This document shows positions 32,941-41,184 of a DNA stretch of 57,734 bases, in pieces. The notes under the pieces were generated by a model. It was not told where the DNA came from. It saw nothing but the letters and a program-made list of their open reading frames with translations, and searched no databases. The number at the start of each line of letters is the position of its first letter. The stretch's first letter is position 1. The DNA lies in NCBI GenBank assembly GCA_900318835.1, contig ONLW01000015.1, positions 1 to 57,734 of the forward strand, given 5' to 3'. The translations under genes and the position numbers were made by a program. This DNA is from an uncultured Bacteroidales bacterium. GTDB lineage: Bacteria > Bacteroidota > Bacteroidia > Bacteroidales > P3.

Positions 32941-34800
32941 ATGTGCGGAATAGTAGGATACATTGGTGAGCAAGAAGCTTACCCCATCCTGATAAAGGGT
33001 CTTCATCGACTGGAATATCGCGGCTACGACTCGGCCGGAGTAAGTATGATCAACGCCAAGGGCGAACTTAACATCTACAAGGCCACTGGAAAAGTGGCGG
33101 CATTGGAAGACAAATGCGCCAGCGAGGACGTTACCGGCAGCATCGGCATCGCCCACACCCGCTGGGCTACCCATGGTGAGCCCAACACGGTCAACGCCCA
33201 CCCCCACCTCTCACAGAGCAAGAACCTCTCGCTGGTGCACAACGGCATCATCGAGAACTACAAGGTGCTGCGCGCCAAGCTGGAGAAGGAGGGCTACGAT
33301 TTCTGTAGCGACACCGACACCGAGGTGCTGGTGCAGCTCATCGAGTACACGCAGAAGCAGCATAAGTGCGACCTTTTCACCGCCGTGCAGCGCGCCCTGA
33401 AGAACGTCGTAGGCGCCTACGCCATCGCCATCCTGCAAAAGGACCACCCCGACCAGTTGGTCTGTGCCCGCAAGGGCTCGCCGCTGGTCATCGGCGTGGG
33501 GACCGACGCCCGCGGCAAGAAGGAATTCTACCTCGGTAGCGACGCCACGCCCATCGTAGAATACACCAAGCAGGTGGTCTACCTCAAGGACGAGGAGATT
33601 GCCTACATGGACCGCAGCGGCAAGCTCGACATCGCCAATCTGGCCAACGTACACCAGACACCCGAGATGCACACCCTCAGCCTGAGCCTCGACGAGCTGG
33701 AGAAGGGCGGCTTCCCGCACTTCATGCTCAAGGAGATCTGGGAGCAGCCCAACGCCCTGCGCACCTGCATCAAGGGTCGCCTGCACCCCAAACGCAAGGA
33801 CATCACGCTGAGCGGCATCATCGAGCACCGCGACAAGTTCGTCAACGCCCGCCGCATCATCATCTGCGCCTGCGGCACCAGCTGGCACTCGGCCCTCATC
33901 GCCAAATACTTCATCGAAGAAGCGGCGCAGATTCCCGTAGAGGTGGAATATGCAAGCGAGTTCCGCTACCGCAATCCTGTCATCTACTCCGACGACGTGG
34001 TCATCGCTGTATCACAGAGCGGCGAGACGGCCGACACGCTGGCCGCCATCCAGTTGGCCGAGCAGAAGGGCGCCTTCCTCTACGGCATCTGCAACGTCAT
34101 CGGCTCCAGCATCGCCCGCGCCACCCATAGCGGCACATACTTGCACGTGGGTCCCGAAATCGGTGTGGCCTCCACCAAGGCTTTCACCGGACAGGTCATC
34201 ACCCTCTGCCTGCTAGGTCTAGCCATCGCCAAGGAGAAGCACACGCTGAGCGACGATATGTTCCACATGCTGGTCGACGAACTGTACATGATTCCCGACA
34301 AAATGCAGTGGACACTGGAGCACAACAAGGGCATCGACCAGTTCGCCCAGATGTTCACCTACTGCCGCAATTTCATCTTCCTCGGCCGCGGCTATAACTT
34401 CCCCGTGGCCCTCGAGGGCGCGCTGAAACTGAAGGAAATTTCCTACCTCCACGCCGAAGGTTACCCCGCCGCCGAGATGAAGCACGGTCCCATCGCATTG
34501 GTCGATGAGGAGATGCCGGTGGTTTTCATCGCGCCGAAACGCGGTATGTACGACAAGATTGTCAGCAACATACAGGAAATCAAGAGCCGCAAGGGCAAGA
34601 TCATCAGCGTTGTGACGGAAGGCGACACGACGGTGAGCAAGATGAGCGACTATGTCTTCACCATCCCCGACACGCGTGACTGCTTCGTACCCATGCTGGC
34701 GGTCATCCCACTACAGTTGCTGGCCTACTACATTGCCACGGCGAAGGGCCGCAACGTGGACCAGCCGAGGAACCTCGCCAAGAGCGTAACGGTTGAATAA
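32941..34800 (+). CDS. glmS: Glutamine--fructose-6-phosphate aminotransferase
   Basis: GlmS makes glucosamine-6-phosphate from fructose-6-phosphate and glutamine, the first step to UDP-GlcNAc. The 619-residue protein opens MCGIVGYIG, with the nucleophile Cys2 after Met removal, then the amidotransferase domain (GIAHTRWATHG). Two SIS domains follow (ICACGTSWHSAL, VIAVSQSGETADTLA, IFLGRGYNFPVALEGALKLKE). Full length. Single-gene unit with promoter and terminator. Confidence 0.97.
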   Translation: MCGIVGYIGEQEAYPILIKGLHRLEYRGYDSAGVSMINAKGELNIYKATGKVAALEDKCASEDVTGSIGIAHTRWATHGEPNTVNAHPHLSQSKNLSLVHNGIIENYKVLRAKLEKEGYDFCSDTDTEVLVQLIEYTQKQHKCDLFTAVQRALKNVVGAYAIAILQKDHPDQLVCARKGSPLVIGVGTDARGKKEFYLGSDATPIVEYTKQVVYLKDEEIAYMDRSGKLDIANLANVHQTPEMHTLSLSLDELEKGGFPHFMLKEIWEQPNALRTCIKGRLHPKRKDITLSGIIEHRDKFVNARRIIICACGTSWHSALIAKYFIEEAAQIPVEVEYASEFRYRNPVIYSDDVVIAVSQSGETADTLAAIQLAEQKGAFLYGICNVIGSSIARATHSGTYLHVGPEIGVASTKAFTGQVITLCLLGLAIAKEKHTLSDDMFHMLVDELYMIPDKMQWTLEHNKGIDQFAQMFTYCRNFIFLGRGYNFPVALEGALKLKEISYLHAEGYPAAEMKHGPIALVDEEMPVVFIAPKRGMYDKIVSNIQEIKSRKGKIISVVTEGDTTVSKMSDYVFTIPDTRDCFVPMLAVIPLQLLAYYIATAKGRNVDQPRNLAKSVTVE

Positions 34801-34801
34801 T

Positions 34802-34831
34802 AAATAAGCCCGCCAATCGGCGGGCTTATTT
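34802..34831. terminator. Bidirectional terminator between glmS and the transglutaminase gene
   Basis: AAATAAGCCCGCC and GGCGGGCTTATTT form a perfect 13-bp stem with loop AATC; the T-rich arms provide U-runs on both strands. It ends both convergent genes. Confidence 0.93.
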
Positions 34832-37448
34832 ATTTGGCAGCCTTCAATATTTGCTCTATCACGCCAATCTTATACCCTTGGCTATGGTAGAGAATATGGC
34901 CTTCCTTGTCGATGAGCGCCACCAGCGGGTACTGCACGGCGGTGTTCTTGGTCGCCTCGAGGATGCGCTGCTCCAATATACCTTTATTATAGGCGATGTC
35001 GGTGTTCGCCAGCTTCCAGTCGGTCATCTTCACCCTCGCGGGCCCCACCATGAAGGTCATACCGCCCCAACGCTTCATTTCTTTCTGCTGCTGCTTTAAC
35101 TCCACGACGAGGTGCTTAGACGGCTCGCCGTAGTCGCCAAGGTTGATGTACAGCATGCCTGTGTTGCCAGCGTAGTCCCACAACTCGATGCCATCAAAGA
35201 GCTCGAGGTGCGAGTCTATCTTGGCAGACGAGGACGTCTGCGCATCCAGCGGCAGGATAACGATTTCCTTGGTCACCTTCTCCCCAGCCTTCAACTCGAA
35301 GAACTCCATGCGCGAGCGCACGGCCCCATCGGGATAGCGGTTGCCGGTAGAGAGACAGTAAATGCCGGGCTCCAGCTCGATGGTGGCTGGGAACTTGGCC
35401 ATCCGCGGGTCATCCTCAAAGTCGAAGGTCCGCAGGTCGCCGTTCTCTAACTTGGCGAGGGTGAAGTGCGGCCAGTAGACCGGATTCGCAGGTTCCTTGC
35501 CGCGATAGGTGAGGGTGATTCTAGCATTTCTGGTAGCACTAGTTATTCTAGAGAAACTAGTGATATGCCAGCCCGTCTTATCCCAAGTGTAGATATTGTT
35601 TGTGGCATTGTCCAGATAAGTCGGCACCCCGGCAGCACGGCAAACTGCCACGAAGAAGATGTCGCGGCTGTGGCTGTCGGCGCGGCGCAACTTGTAGACG
35701 CCCACCGGCGAGATGGGGCAGTTGTAGTAGTTGCTGCTGTCGTCAATCGTGATGCTGTCCATTACCCACTGCCTGATTTCCTCAGCGGCCATGCCCTTGA
35801 AGCAAGCCAGCTCCTCACGGTAGGGACGCACCATCTCGTTGCTGATGCGGGCCGGGAGGCCGCCCTTCCTGTAGGGGCCATATTCATTTGCCGTCGGATG
35901 CATGGGGGGCACCACCCAATGGGCTTCCAGCACCTCGGCGGTGATGTCTCTTAAATCCTTGTCGCTGAACGAGCAAAGGTAATCATAAAATGCGTTCCAA
36001 CTTATGATAAAATCATCAGAACAGCTAATACAGGTGGCTTTCGTTTCACCAGCTATCGCCGAGTTCTCTTCCGCGTGGTTGTCGAGGAACTTGATTATCT
36101 CGGCGTAGTTGCCCTCGCTCTTGTGGATTATCTCCCAAGCCTGCTCGTCGGTGAGGTTGGGGTTTGGCTTCATAAACAGCTTGTAGTTGTCCTTGGTGGG
36201 AAATGTGGCGGTGTGGGCGTTGCGGAGCGAGTCCTCATAGGCCAAACGCTTAGCGTTGGCGGCGGTCTCCTCCTCGGTGGCTATTACTTTGGGCTCGCCA
36301 GCTACAGGAGGAACCATCTCAAAAGTGAGAGGTGAAAGGTGAGAGGTGGAATTATTGGGGATGGTCAGCGTCATCGTGCTGTCCTGGCGGACGTCCAGTT
36401 TCTCGAAGGTGTAGCGGTCACCGTCGGTGGCCCATATCAATAGGTCGCCGAGACCGGTAGTTAGGCTGGCCTTGCCATCCTTGTCGGTGTTCATAGTGGC
36501 TAAGGTGTAATATTCTGCATAGTTGTAGAGCTTGAACTTCACTTCAGCACCCTGCAAAAACTTTCCGCTCTCATCCTTCACGGTGACGGTGACACGGCGT
36601 GTGGGGGCGTAATGACTCAACAGGTTCAACTCGCTATAGAGACCCGTGCGCTTCACCACCTCCTCGTCGCCTTTGTATTTACCGAAGGCCTTGGTGTGCA
36701 CCATCATGCAGCGGGTGCTTGGCACGGAGAACCATCCCATGTTGAGCCGCGGGTCGGGTTCGCAGGCACCCAGGAACTTCCACTCGCCATCGACATACAC
36801 CTCTACCCAAGCATGGTTATCGTCGCAGTGCGCCCAGCGTGGCGTGTAGCACTGGCGGGCAGGGATACCCACGGCACGCAAGGCGGTAACCGTGAAGGTA
36901 CTCTCCTCGCCGCAACGGCCTAGCGAAGTGCGCATGGTGGCTAGCGGGGCCGACGTGCGGCTGTCCGAGGCGCGGTAGGCCACATACTCGTGGCACCAGT
37001 GGTTCACCTCCAGCGCTGCCTCCTCCATGGTCATATTCTTCACGCGGTCCTTCAATTCTCGATAAAACACCATGCGGGCGGTGTCGAGGTTCTCGTTGTT
37101 CACACGGTAAACCAGCACGAAGTGGCGGAACACATCCTCTGGGATATCCTTGCCCCACGGCATCTCATTGCGGGCGGCGAAAGCCATGCGAACGGTGGCG
37201 AGATAAAAGCTGGGCTCATAATCCGCCAGGTCGCTCAGCGGCATATAGGCATAAAGGAACTCCATGGCCTCGCGCTCCATAGCGGAGAGCGTGTCGAGTT
37301 GCACATCTAGCATCGGGGAGTCACCCATGCGGGCCTCGAAGTCGGCATGCACCTCATTACGGTAGTCCTTGTCGGTGATGAAATGAGGGTCGCGCTGGCA
37401 GGCGACCAACATCAGCACCGCAGCGACCACAAACAATATCTTCTTCAT
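34830..37448 (-). CDS. Transglutaminase-like lipoprotein, large multidomain
   Basis: The 872-residue lipoprotein has a lipobox LMLVAC (Cys17) and a papain-fold transglutaminase core: Cys in GRCGEES, His in DDNHAWVEVY, and Asp in CEPDPRLN; this triad looks intact. A beta-sandwich (VTVTVKDESGKFLQGAEV) follows. A second region around residues 590-620 (DSHSRDIFFVAVCRAAGVPTYL) looks like the same core with the Cys replaced, so it is probably inactive. A C-terminal thioredoxin-like beta/alpha segment is likely (LYINLGDYGEPSKHLVVELK). Two in-frame tandem arrays occur (36325-36352, 35521-35565). Its ATG overlaps the cutC stop by 4 bp. Likely periplasmic or surface peptidase or crosslinking role. Confidence 0.82.
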   Translation of the reverse strand: MKKILFVVAAVLMLVACQRDPHFITDKDYRNEVHADFEARMGDSPMLDVQLDTLSAMEREAMEFLYAYMPLSDLADYEPSFYLATVRMAFAARNEMPWGKDIPEDVFRHFVLVYRVNNENLDTARMVFYRELKDRVKNMTMEEAALEVNHWCHEYVAYRASDSRTSAPLATMRTSLGRCGEESTFTVTALRAVGIPARQCYTPRWAHCDDNHAWVEVYVDGEWKFLGACEPDPRLNMGWFSVPSTRCMMVHTKAFGKYKGDEEVVKRTGLYSELNLLSHYAPTRRVTVTVKDESGKFLQGAEVKFKLYNYAEYYTLATMNTDKDGKASLTTGLGDLLIWATDGDRYTFEKLDVRQDSTMTLTIPNNSTSHLSPLTFEMVPPVAGEPKVIATEEETAANAKRLAYEDSLRNAHTATFPTKDNYKLFMKPNPNLTDEQAWEIIHKSEGNYAEIIKFLDNHAEENSAIAGETKATCISCSDDFIISWNAFYDYLCSFSDKDLRDITAEVLEAHWVVPPMHPTANEYGPYRKGGLPARISNEMVRPYREELACFKGMAAEEIRQWVMDSITIDDSSNYYNCPISPVGVYKLRRADSHSRDIFFVAVCRAAGVPTYLDNATNNIYTWDKTGWHITSFSRITSATRNARITLTYRGKEPANPVYWPHFTLAKLENGDLRTFDFEDDPRMAKFPATIELEPGIYCLSTGNRYPDGAVRSRMEFFELKAGEKVTKEIVILPLDAQTSSSAKIDSHLELFDGIELWDYAGNTGMLYINLGDYGEPSKHLVVELKQQQKEMKRWGGMTFMVGPARVKMTDWKLANTDIAYNKGILEQRILEATKNTAVQYPLVALIDKEGHILYHSQGYKIGVIEQILKAAK
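35521..35565. repeat. 9-bp tandem array inside the transglutaminase gene
   Basis: Five units with period exactly 9: CTAGCATTT, CTGGTAGCA, CTAGTTATT, CTAGAGAAA, CTAGTGATA. In the coding strand it specifies the stretch around SFSRITSATRNAR; 9 bp keeps the frame. Confidence 0.75.
36325..36352. repeat. 7-bp tandem array inside the transglutaminase gene
   Basis: Four units: GTGAGAG, GTGAAAG, GTGAGAG, GTGGAAT. It encodes NNSTSHLSPLTF in a linker between folded parts. The 7-bp units are related to the GTGGGAA array in recO (2544-2571). Confidence 0.75.
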
Positions 37449-38125
37449 AGAGTAAGTGTTTTGTCAATCATCTGGCGGACGGAAGCAGCGTCGGTGACAA
37501 GGATGCCGTCGTCAAGGGTCTTTTTGCAGCTGCCATGCACCTCGCGCACGCCAGTCTTCTGCACCAACTCGCACACATTCATCGGTGTCACCCCTGCACC
37601 GGCAAGAATCTCCACGCCAGTGACGCCTATCAGGCTCTTAATCACCTCGGCGCCCTCGAAGGCTGAAGGTCGTTGACCGGAAGTCAGCAGGCGATGGCAG
37701 CGCGAGGCCGCCACGTCCCACAGTGCCTCAATGGGATCTTGCAACGCCTCGTCGAAGGCGCGGTGGAAAGTCACCTCCATGGGCGACGCCAGCTGCACCA
37801 TACGGCGCGTAATCTCCACGTCTATCTTGCCTTCCTCTGTCAAAAAACCCAGCACCACAGCCTTGGCACCCAGCTCCTTGCAACGCTTGATGGAGGCTAT
37901 CATCTCCATCTGCTCAGCTTCGGTGTAGCAGAAATTGCCCGGCCGCGGGCGGATGAGCACATGGGTGCGAAGTCCCAGATGGTGAACACAGTAAGCGATA
38001 TCTTCGTCCGAGGGGGTGAGTCCGCCGCACTCCAGGTCGCAGCAGAGTTCTATACGATCGGCGCAGCCCTCCTTGGCAGCCACCGCCGACGCTATCGAAT
38101 TACAACAAATTTCAACATCAATCAT
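37445..38125 (-). CDS. cutC: CutC family protein (copper homeostasis, PF03932)
   Basis: CutC is a TIM-barrel protein linked to copper tolerance; its exact activity is unsettled. The 226-residue protein starts at the ATG at 38125 (MIDVEICCNSI), nine codons after an alternative ATG. Family motifs are CADRIELCCDLECGGLTPS, HVLIRPRPGNFCY, TFHRAFDE, LLTSGQRPSAFEG, and ILAGAGVTPMNV. Translationally coupled to the transglutaminase gene. Divergent from the fprA gene; the shared region has GGTAGG element copy 3. Confidence 0.92.
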   Translation of the reverse strand: MIDVEICCNSIASAVAAKEGCADRIELCCDLECGGLTPSDEDIAYCVHHLGLRTHVLIRPRPGNFCYTEAEQMEMIASIKRCKELGAKAVVLGFLTEEGKIDVEITRRMVQLASPMEVTFHRAFDEALQDPIEALWDVAASRCHRLLTSGQRPSAFEGAEVIKSLIGVTGVEILAGAGVTPMNVCELVQKTGVREVHGSCKKTLDDGILVTDAASVRQMIDKTLTL

Positions 38126-38187
38126 GCTGCAAAAATACGACTTTTTTAACAATTGACGAAAAATAAGTACAAAGTAGGCACAATCAA

Positions 38188-38270
38188 CCTATTAACCACC
38201 TACCAACACCCTACCAACTCCTACCATGGTAGGAGTTGGTAGGGTGTTGGTAGGATCTTCGTAGGGAGGT
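38188..38270. repeat. GGTAGG-family intergenic element, copy 3 (perfect palindrome)
   Basis: 38199-38254 is a perfect 56-bp palindrome: the left arm is CCTACCAACACC, CTACCAACTC, CTACCA and the right arm is its exact reverse complement (centre CCATGG). Degenerate units extend it on both sides. Confidence 0.95.
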
Positions 38271-38303
38271 CTGCCCTACCCTATGGCAGGCAGTTTTTAT
38301 TTT
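38271..38303 (+). terminator. Hairpin plus T-run upstream of fprA
   Basis: CTGCC (38271-38275) can pair with GGCAG (38285-38289), followed by TTTTTATTTTT. It resembles a weak intrinsic terminator on the plus strand just after the palindromic element; its role in the leader of fprA is uncertain. Confidence 0.35.
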
Positions 38304-38367
38304 TCCCGAAGGACATACTACGAGATGAATTTTCACGTTATTTAATAAATCTGAAATACCAAACATT

Positions 38368-39570
38368 ATGAATAACATCCAACCCATTAACCAAGACCTT
38401 ATCTATGTCGGCATCAGCGACCGCCGTACCGCCCTTTTCGAGAACGTCTACCCCATTCCACGGGGAGTGTCGTACAATAGCTATGTACTTCTGGACAAGA
38501 AGACTGCGCTCCTGGACACTGCCGACGTGACCGTCAGTGAGCAGTTCTTCGAGAACGTGTCGGCTGCTTTGGGCGGCCGCCCCCTCGACTACTTGATAGT
38601 AAACCACATGGAACCCGACCATGCGGCGCTGATAGCGCCACTCCTGCTGCGCTACCCGCAGGCCACAGTGGTCTGCACCGCCAAAGCGGCACTGATGCTG
38701 GAGCAGTTCCTAGGTACGCAGGCGTCTCGCCTGCAAACGGTGAAAGAGGGCAACACCCTCTCGCTGGGCCGTCACAACCTCGTCTTCACCATGGCTCCCA
38801 TGGTGCACTGGCCCGAGGTGATGATGACCTATGACCAGACCGACAAGGTACTCTTCTCGGCCGATGCCTTCGGCACCTTCGGTGCATTGAGCGGCAACCT
38901 TTATGCCGACGAGGTCAACTTCGAGACAGAATGGCTCGACGACGCCCGACGGTACTATATTAATATTGTAGGGAAATATGGTCAGCCCGTTCAGACGGTC
39001 CTCAAGAAGGCCGCAGCACTGGATATCAAGATGATATGCCCCCTCCACGGACCAGTGTGGCGTTCCAATTTAGAATGGTTTATCGGCAAGCACGATGTGT
39101 GGAGCCGCTACGAGCCTGAAGAGAAAGGTGTGATAATCATCTACGGCAGCATTTACGGCCACACCGAGAGCGCCGCCCTGCGGCTGGGCACCCTGCTCGG
39201 CCAGCGTGGCGTGAAGGGCATCAAGGCCTACGACGCCAGCCGTACACATGTCAGCAAGCTGGTCAGCGAGTGCTTCCGCGCCAGCCACGTGGTTTTAGCC
39301 TCCAGCACCTACAACAACGGCATCTTCACCCCGATGGAGAACCTCCTGCTTGACCTCAAGGCCCACGCCTGGCAGCGCCGCACGGTGGCCCTCATCGAGA
39401 ACGGCAGCTGGGCCGCACAGAGCGGCAAGCTGATGCGCGCCGAGCTGGAGCAGATGAAGGACATCACCATCGTCGGCGAAACGGTCTCTCTCAAGAGCGC
39501 CGCCACCGCCGCCCAGGAAGAACAACTCGCCGCATTGGCCGACGAGATTGTTACCTCCCTTAACATTTAA
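38368..39570 (+). CDS. fprA: Flavodiiron protein (FprA, A-type flavoprotein)
   Basis: Flavodiiron proteins reduce oxygen (or nitric oxide) to water using electrons from rubredoxin. The 400-residue protein has the diiron-binding lactamase-like domain with HMEPDH (His80, Glu82, Asp84, His85) and downstream ligands in FTMAPMVHWPE and CPLHGPVWR, then a flavodoxin domain (IIYGSIYGHTESA) that binds FMN. No C-terminal rubredoxin; the next gene supplies one. It starts an oxygen/iron stress cluster. Confidence 0.95.
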   Translation: MNNIQPINQDLIYVGISDRRTALFENVYPIPRGVSYNSYVLLDKKTALLDTADVTVSEQFFENVSAALGGRPLDYLIVNHMEPDHAALIAPLLLRYPQATVVCTAKAALMLEQFLGTQASRLQTVKEGNTLSLGRHNLVFTMAPMVHWPEVMMTYDQTDKVLFSADAFGTFGALSGNLYADEVNFETEWLDDARRYYINIVGKYGQPVQTVLKKAAALDIKMICPLHGPVWRSNLEWFIGKHDVWSRYEPEEKGVIIIYGSIYGHTESAALRLGTLLGQRGVKGIKAYDASRTHVSKLVSECFRASHVVLASSTYNNGIFTPMENLLLDLKAHAWQRRTVALIENGSWAAQSGKLMRAELEQMKDITIVGETVSLKSAATAAQEEQLAALADEIVTSLNI

Positions 39571-39584
39571 ACCTTAAACCAGAT

Positions 39585-40205
39585 ATGATTGACAACAAAG
39601 CGATCTTCAATATCAGCTACGGATTGTTTGTTTTAGTGGCACGTCAGGGCGACAAAGACAACGCATGCATCATTAATGTGGCACAACAGGTCACCAGCGA
39701 CCCGCTGCAGCTGATGATATGCGTCAACAAGCAGAACCTCACGCACGACATGATTCTGCGGACGCTGAAGTTCAACCTCTGCCCCCTCAGCGAGGAGGCC
39801 ACCATGAAGCCATTCCAGCACTTCGGCTTCCAGAGTGGCAAAACGGTCGACAAGTTCGCCGAGTGCGAGGTGGAACTCCGCACGGAGAATGGCTTGCGCT
39901 ACCTGCCCAAGTTCATCAACAGCGTCATTAGCTGTGTCGTCACCAAAAGCATCGACCTCGGCACCCACACCATGTTCATCGCCATGCCTATGGAGGCCAA
40001 GGTGCTCAGCGACAGCCCCAGCATCACCTACGCCTACTATCAGCAGCATATCAAGCCCAAGCCCGCCACTGCTCCCGCCGCAGGCGGCAAGAAGAAATGG
40101 GTCTGCGAGGTCTGCGGCTACGTCTACGAAGGCGACGAACTCCCCGCCGACTTCATCTGCCCCTGGTGCAAACATTCCGCCAGAGACTTCAAACTGGAAG
40201 AATGA
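39585..40205 (+). CDS. Flavin reductase-rubredoxin fusion (high-molecular-weight rubredoxin)
   Basis: The 206-residue protein has an FMN-binding flavin-reductase domain (residues about 1-155: NISYGLFVLVARQGDKDNACIIN, MKPFQHFGFQSGK) and a C-terminal rubredoxin ([12 protein letters not shown]...FICPWCK; both Cys pairs present). Homologues in acetogens deliver NADH electrons to FprA; the adjacency (14 bp) supports that role. The stop codon is directly followed by the 37-bp promoter repeat at 40206-40242. Confidence 0.93.
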   Translation: MIDNKAIFNISYGLFVLVARQGDKDNACIINVAQQVTSDPLQLMICVNKQNLTHDMILRTLKFNLCPLSEEATMKPFQHFGFQSGKTVDKFAECEVELRTENGLRYLPKFINSVISCVVTKSIDLGTHTMFIAMPMEAKVLSDSPSITYAYYQQHIKPKPATAPAAGGKKKWVCEVCGYVYEGDELPADFICPWCKHSARDFKLEE

Positions 40206-40242
40206 TTTTGCCATACAAGAAAAATGTTGTATCTTTGCACCG
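40206..40242 (+). promoter_or_regulatory. Promoter, copy A of a 37-bp direct repeat
   Basis: TTTG (40207-40210), a 19-bp spacer and TATCTTTG (40230-40237) form a strong consensus promoter. The surrounding 37 bp match 42551-42587 at 33 positions. Copy A begins right after the stop codon of the flavin reductase-rubredoxin gene and is the probable promoter of the HEPN/LRR island. Confidence 0.85.
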
Positions 40243-40575
40243 ACAAATAAATGAATAAAATTATGTAGAAAGACAGAAATAGTTAAAGCAATTATATTGA
40301 GCAAACCGCCCATTGTTCTCGTCGTAGGAATCTGGACAATTCCAATGTGTATGAGAATAAGCTCCGCGGGGGTTCACGCTTGGGCGTGAATTATTCGCAC
40401 CTTATTAAAATCACAGGCTGGTCAGAGCCTTAACAGCAAATAAGGAGCAACAAAAGAATAATTCCACGTCCTTTTTCTTTTGCTCTTATTTCAAGAATAT
40501 CGATGGCTTCGCTCGCAATGATAAATGGGGATGCCGAAAACCATATTTAGAGTAGGCTGAATAAAAAAAACAATT
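40243..40575. other. 333-bp AT-rich leader with fragments of a dispersed repeat
   Basis: No protein gene is seen. A small hairpin TTCACGC TTGG GCGTGAA lies near 40374-40392 (approximate). At 40506-40522 the sequence GCTTCGCTCGCAATGAT (minus strand ATTGCGAGCGAAGC) matches the core of a repeat seen in many bacterial genomes and metagenomes. The stretch probably represents decayed mobile or repeat DNA in front of the HEPN gene. Confidence 0.4.
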
Positions 40576-41184
40576 ATGATTGCAAAAGGTCGAACAATTT
40601 TTCATGCAATGGTTGATGACAAATCAGCATCGTTGCATTTGTTGCTCTCTGTTGTGCCAAAACAGATTGAAGCAATGAAGAAAGAAGTTGAAGATGAGGC
40701 TAACTCTGTATCGGAAGAGTATAAGGAATGGGACGAGGATGCCAAAAAAGAAATCGTCAGGACATGGCATCCTACTGTGGATACGGCGATCTTTGACGAT
40801 ATGCTGTGTGATTTTTATGCGTCAATGATACAACGGGTTTATTCTTATGCGGAAATCTGCATACTGGAACTCTGCAAAGACAAGGAATCTGCAGAGAAAG
40901 AGCGCTCTGCATACATGGATAATCCGGAGAAAGAGAAGGTATCCAATCTCACTTTCTATTATAGAATGATACAGCGCGAGAACGGAATCACTCTACCAGC
41001 CATCAAACGTATATGGACAAGTTATAGAGAATTCCATGACATCAGGAATGAAATCACCCATGAAGAATTGACCAAACGGTTGTCACTGGACTTCTTGGAA
41101 AAAAATATTGAAGAGGTTTGTAATTTCCTTATCAGCACAGAACAAGCAATATTGGCAAACAATAAAAAATCACAAGCATTATGA
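40576..41184 (+). CDS. HEPN-like protein (Rx4H motif)
   Basis: I do not recognise a specific family. The 202-residue all-helical protein carries FHDIRNEITHEE, with Arg157 and His162 in the R-N-x3-H (Rx4-6H) arrangement that marks HEPN-type RNases and related folds (many toxins, CRISPR and abortive-infection effectors). Upstream helices carry VYSYAEICILELC and FDDMLCDFYASMIQR. Lower GC and different codon choice than its neighbours suggest recent acquisition. Its stop overlaps the start of the LRR gene (ATGA). No partner antitoxin such as an MNT nucleotidyltransferase is adjacent. Confidence 0.55.
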   Translation: MIAKGRTIFHAMVDDKSASLHLLLSVVPKQIEAMKKEVEDEANSVSEEYKEWDEDAKKEIVRTWHPTVDTAIFDDMLCDFYASMIQRVYSYAEICILELCKDKESAEKERSAYMDNPEKEKVSNLTFYYRMIQRENGITLPAIKRIWTSYREFHDIRNEITHEELTKRLSLDFLEKNIEEVCNFLISTEQAILANNKKSQAL

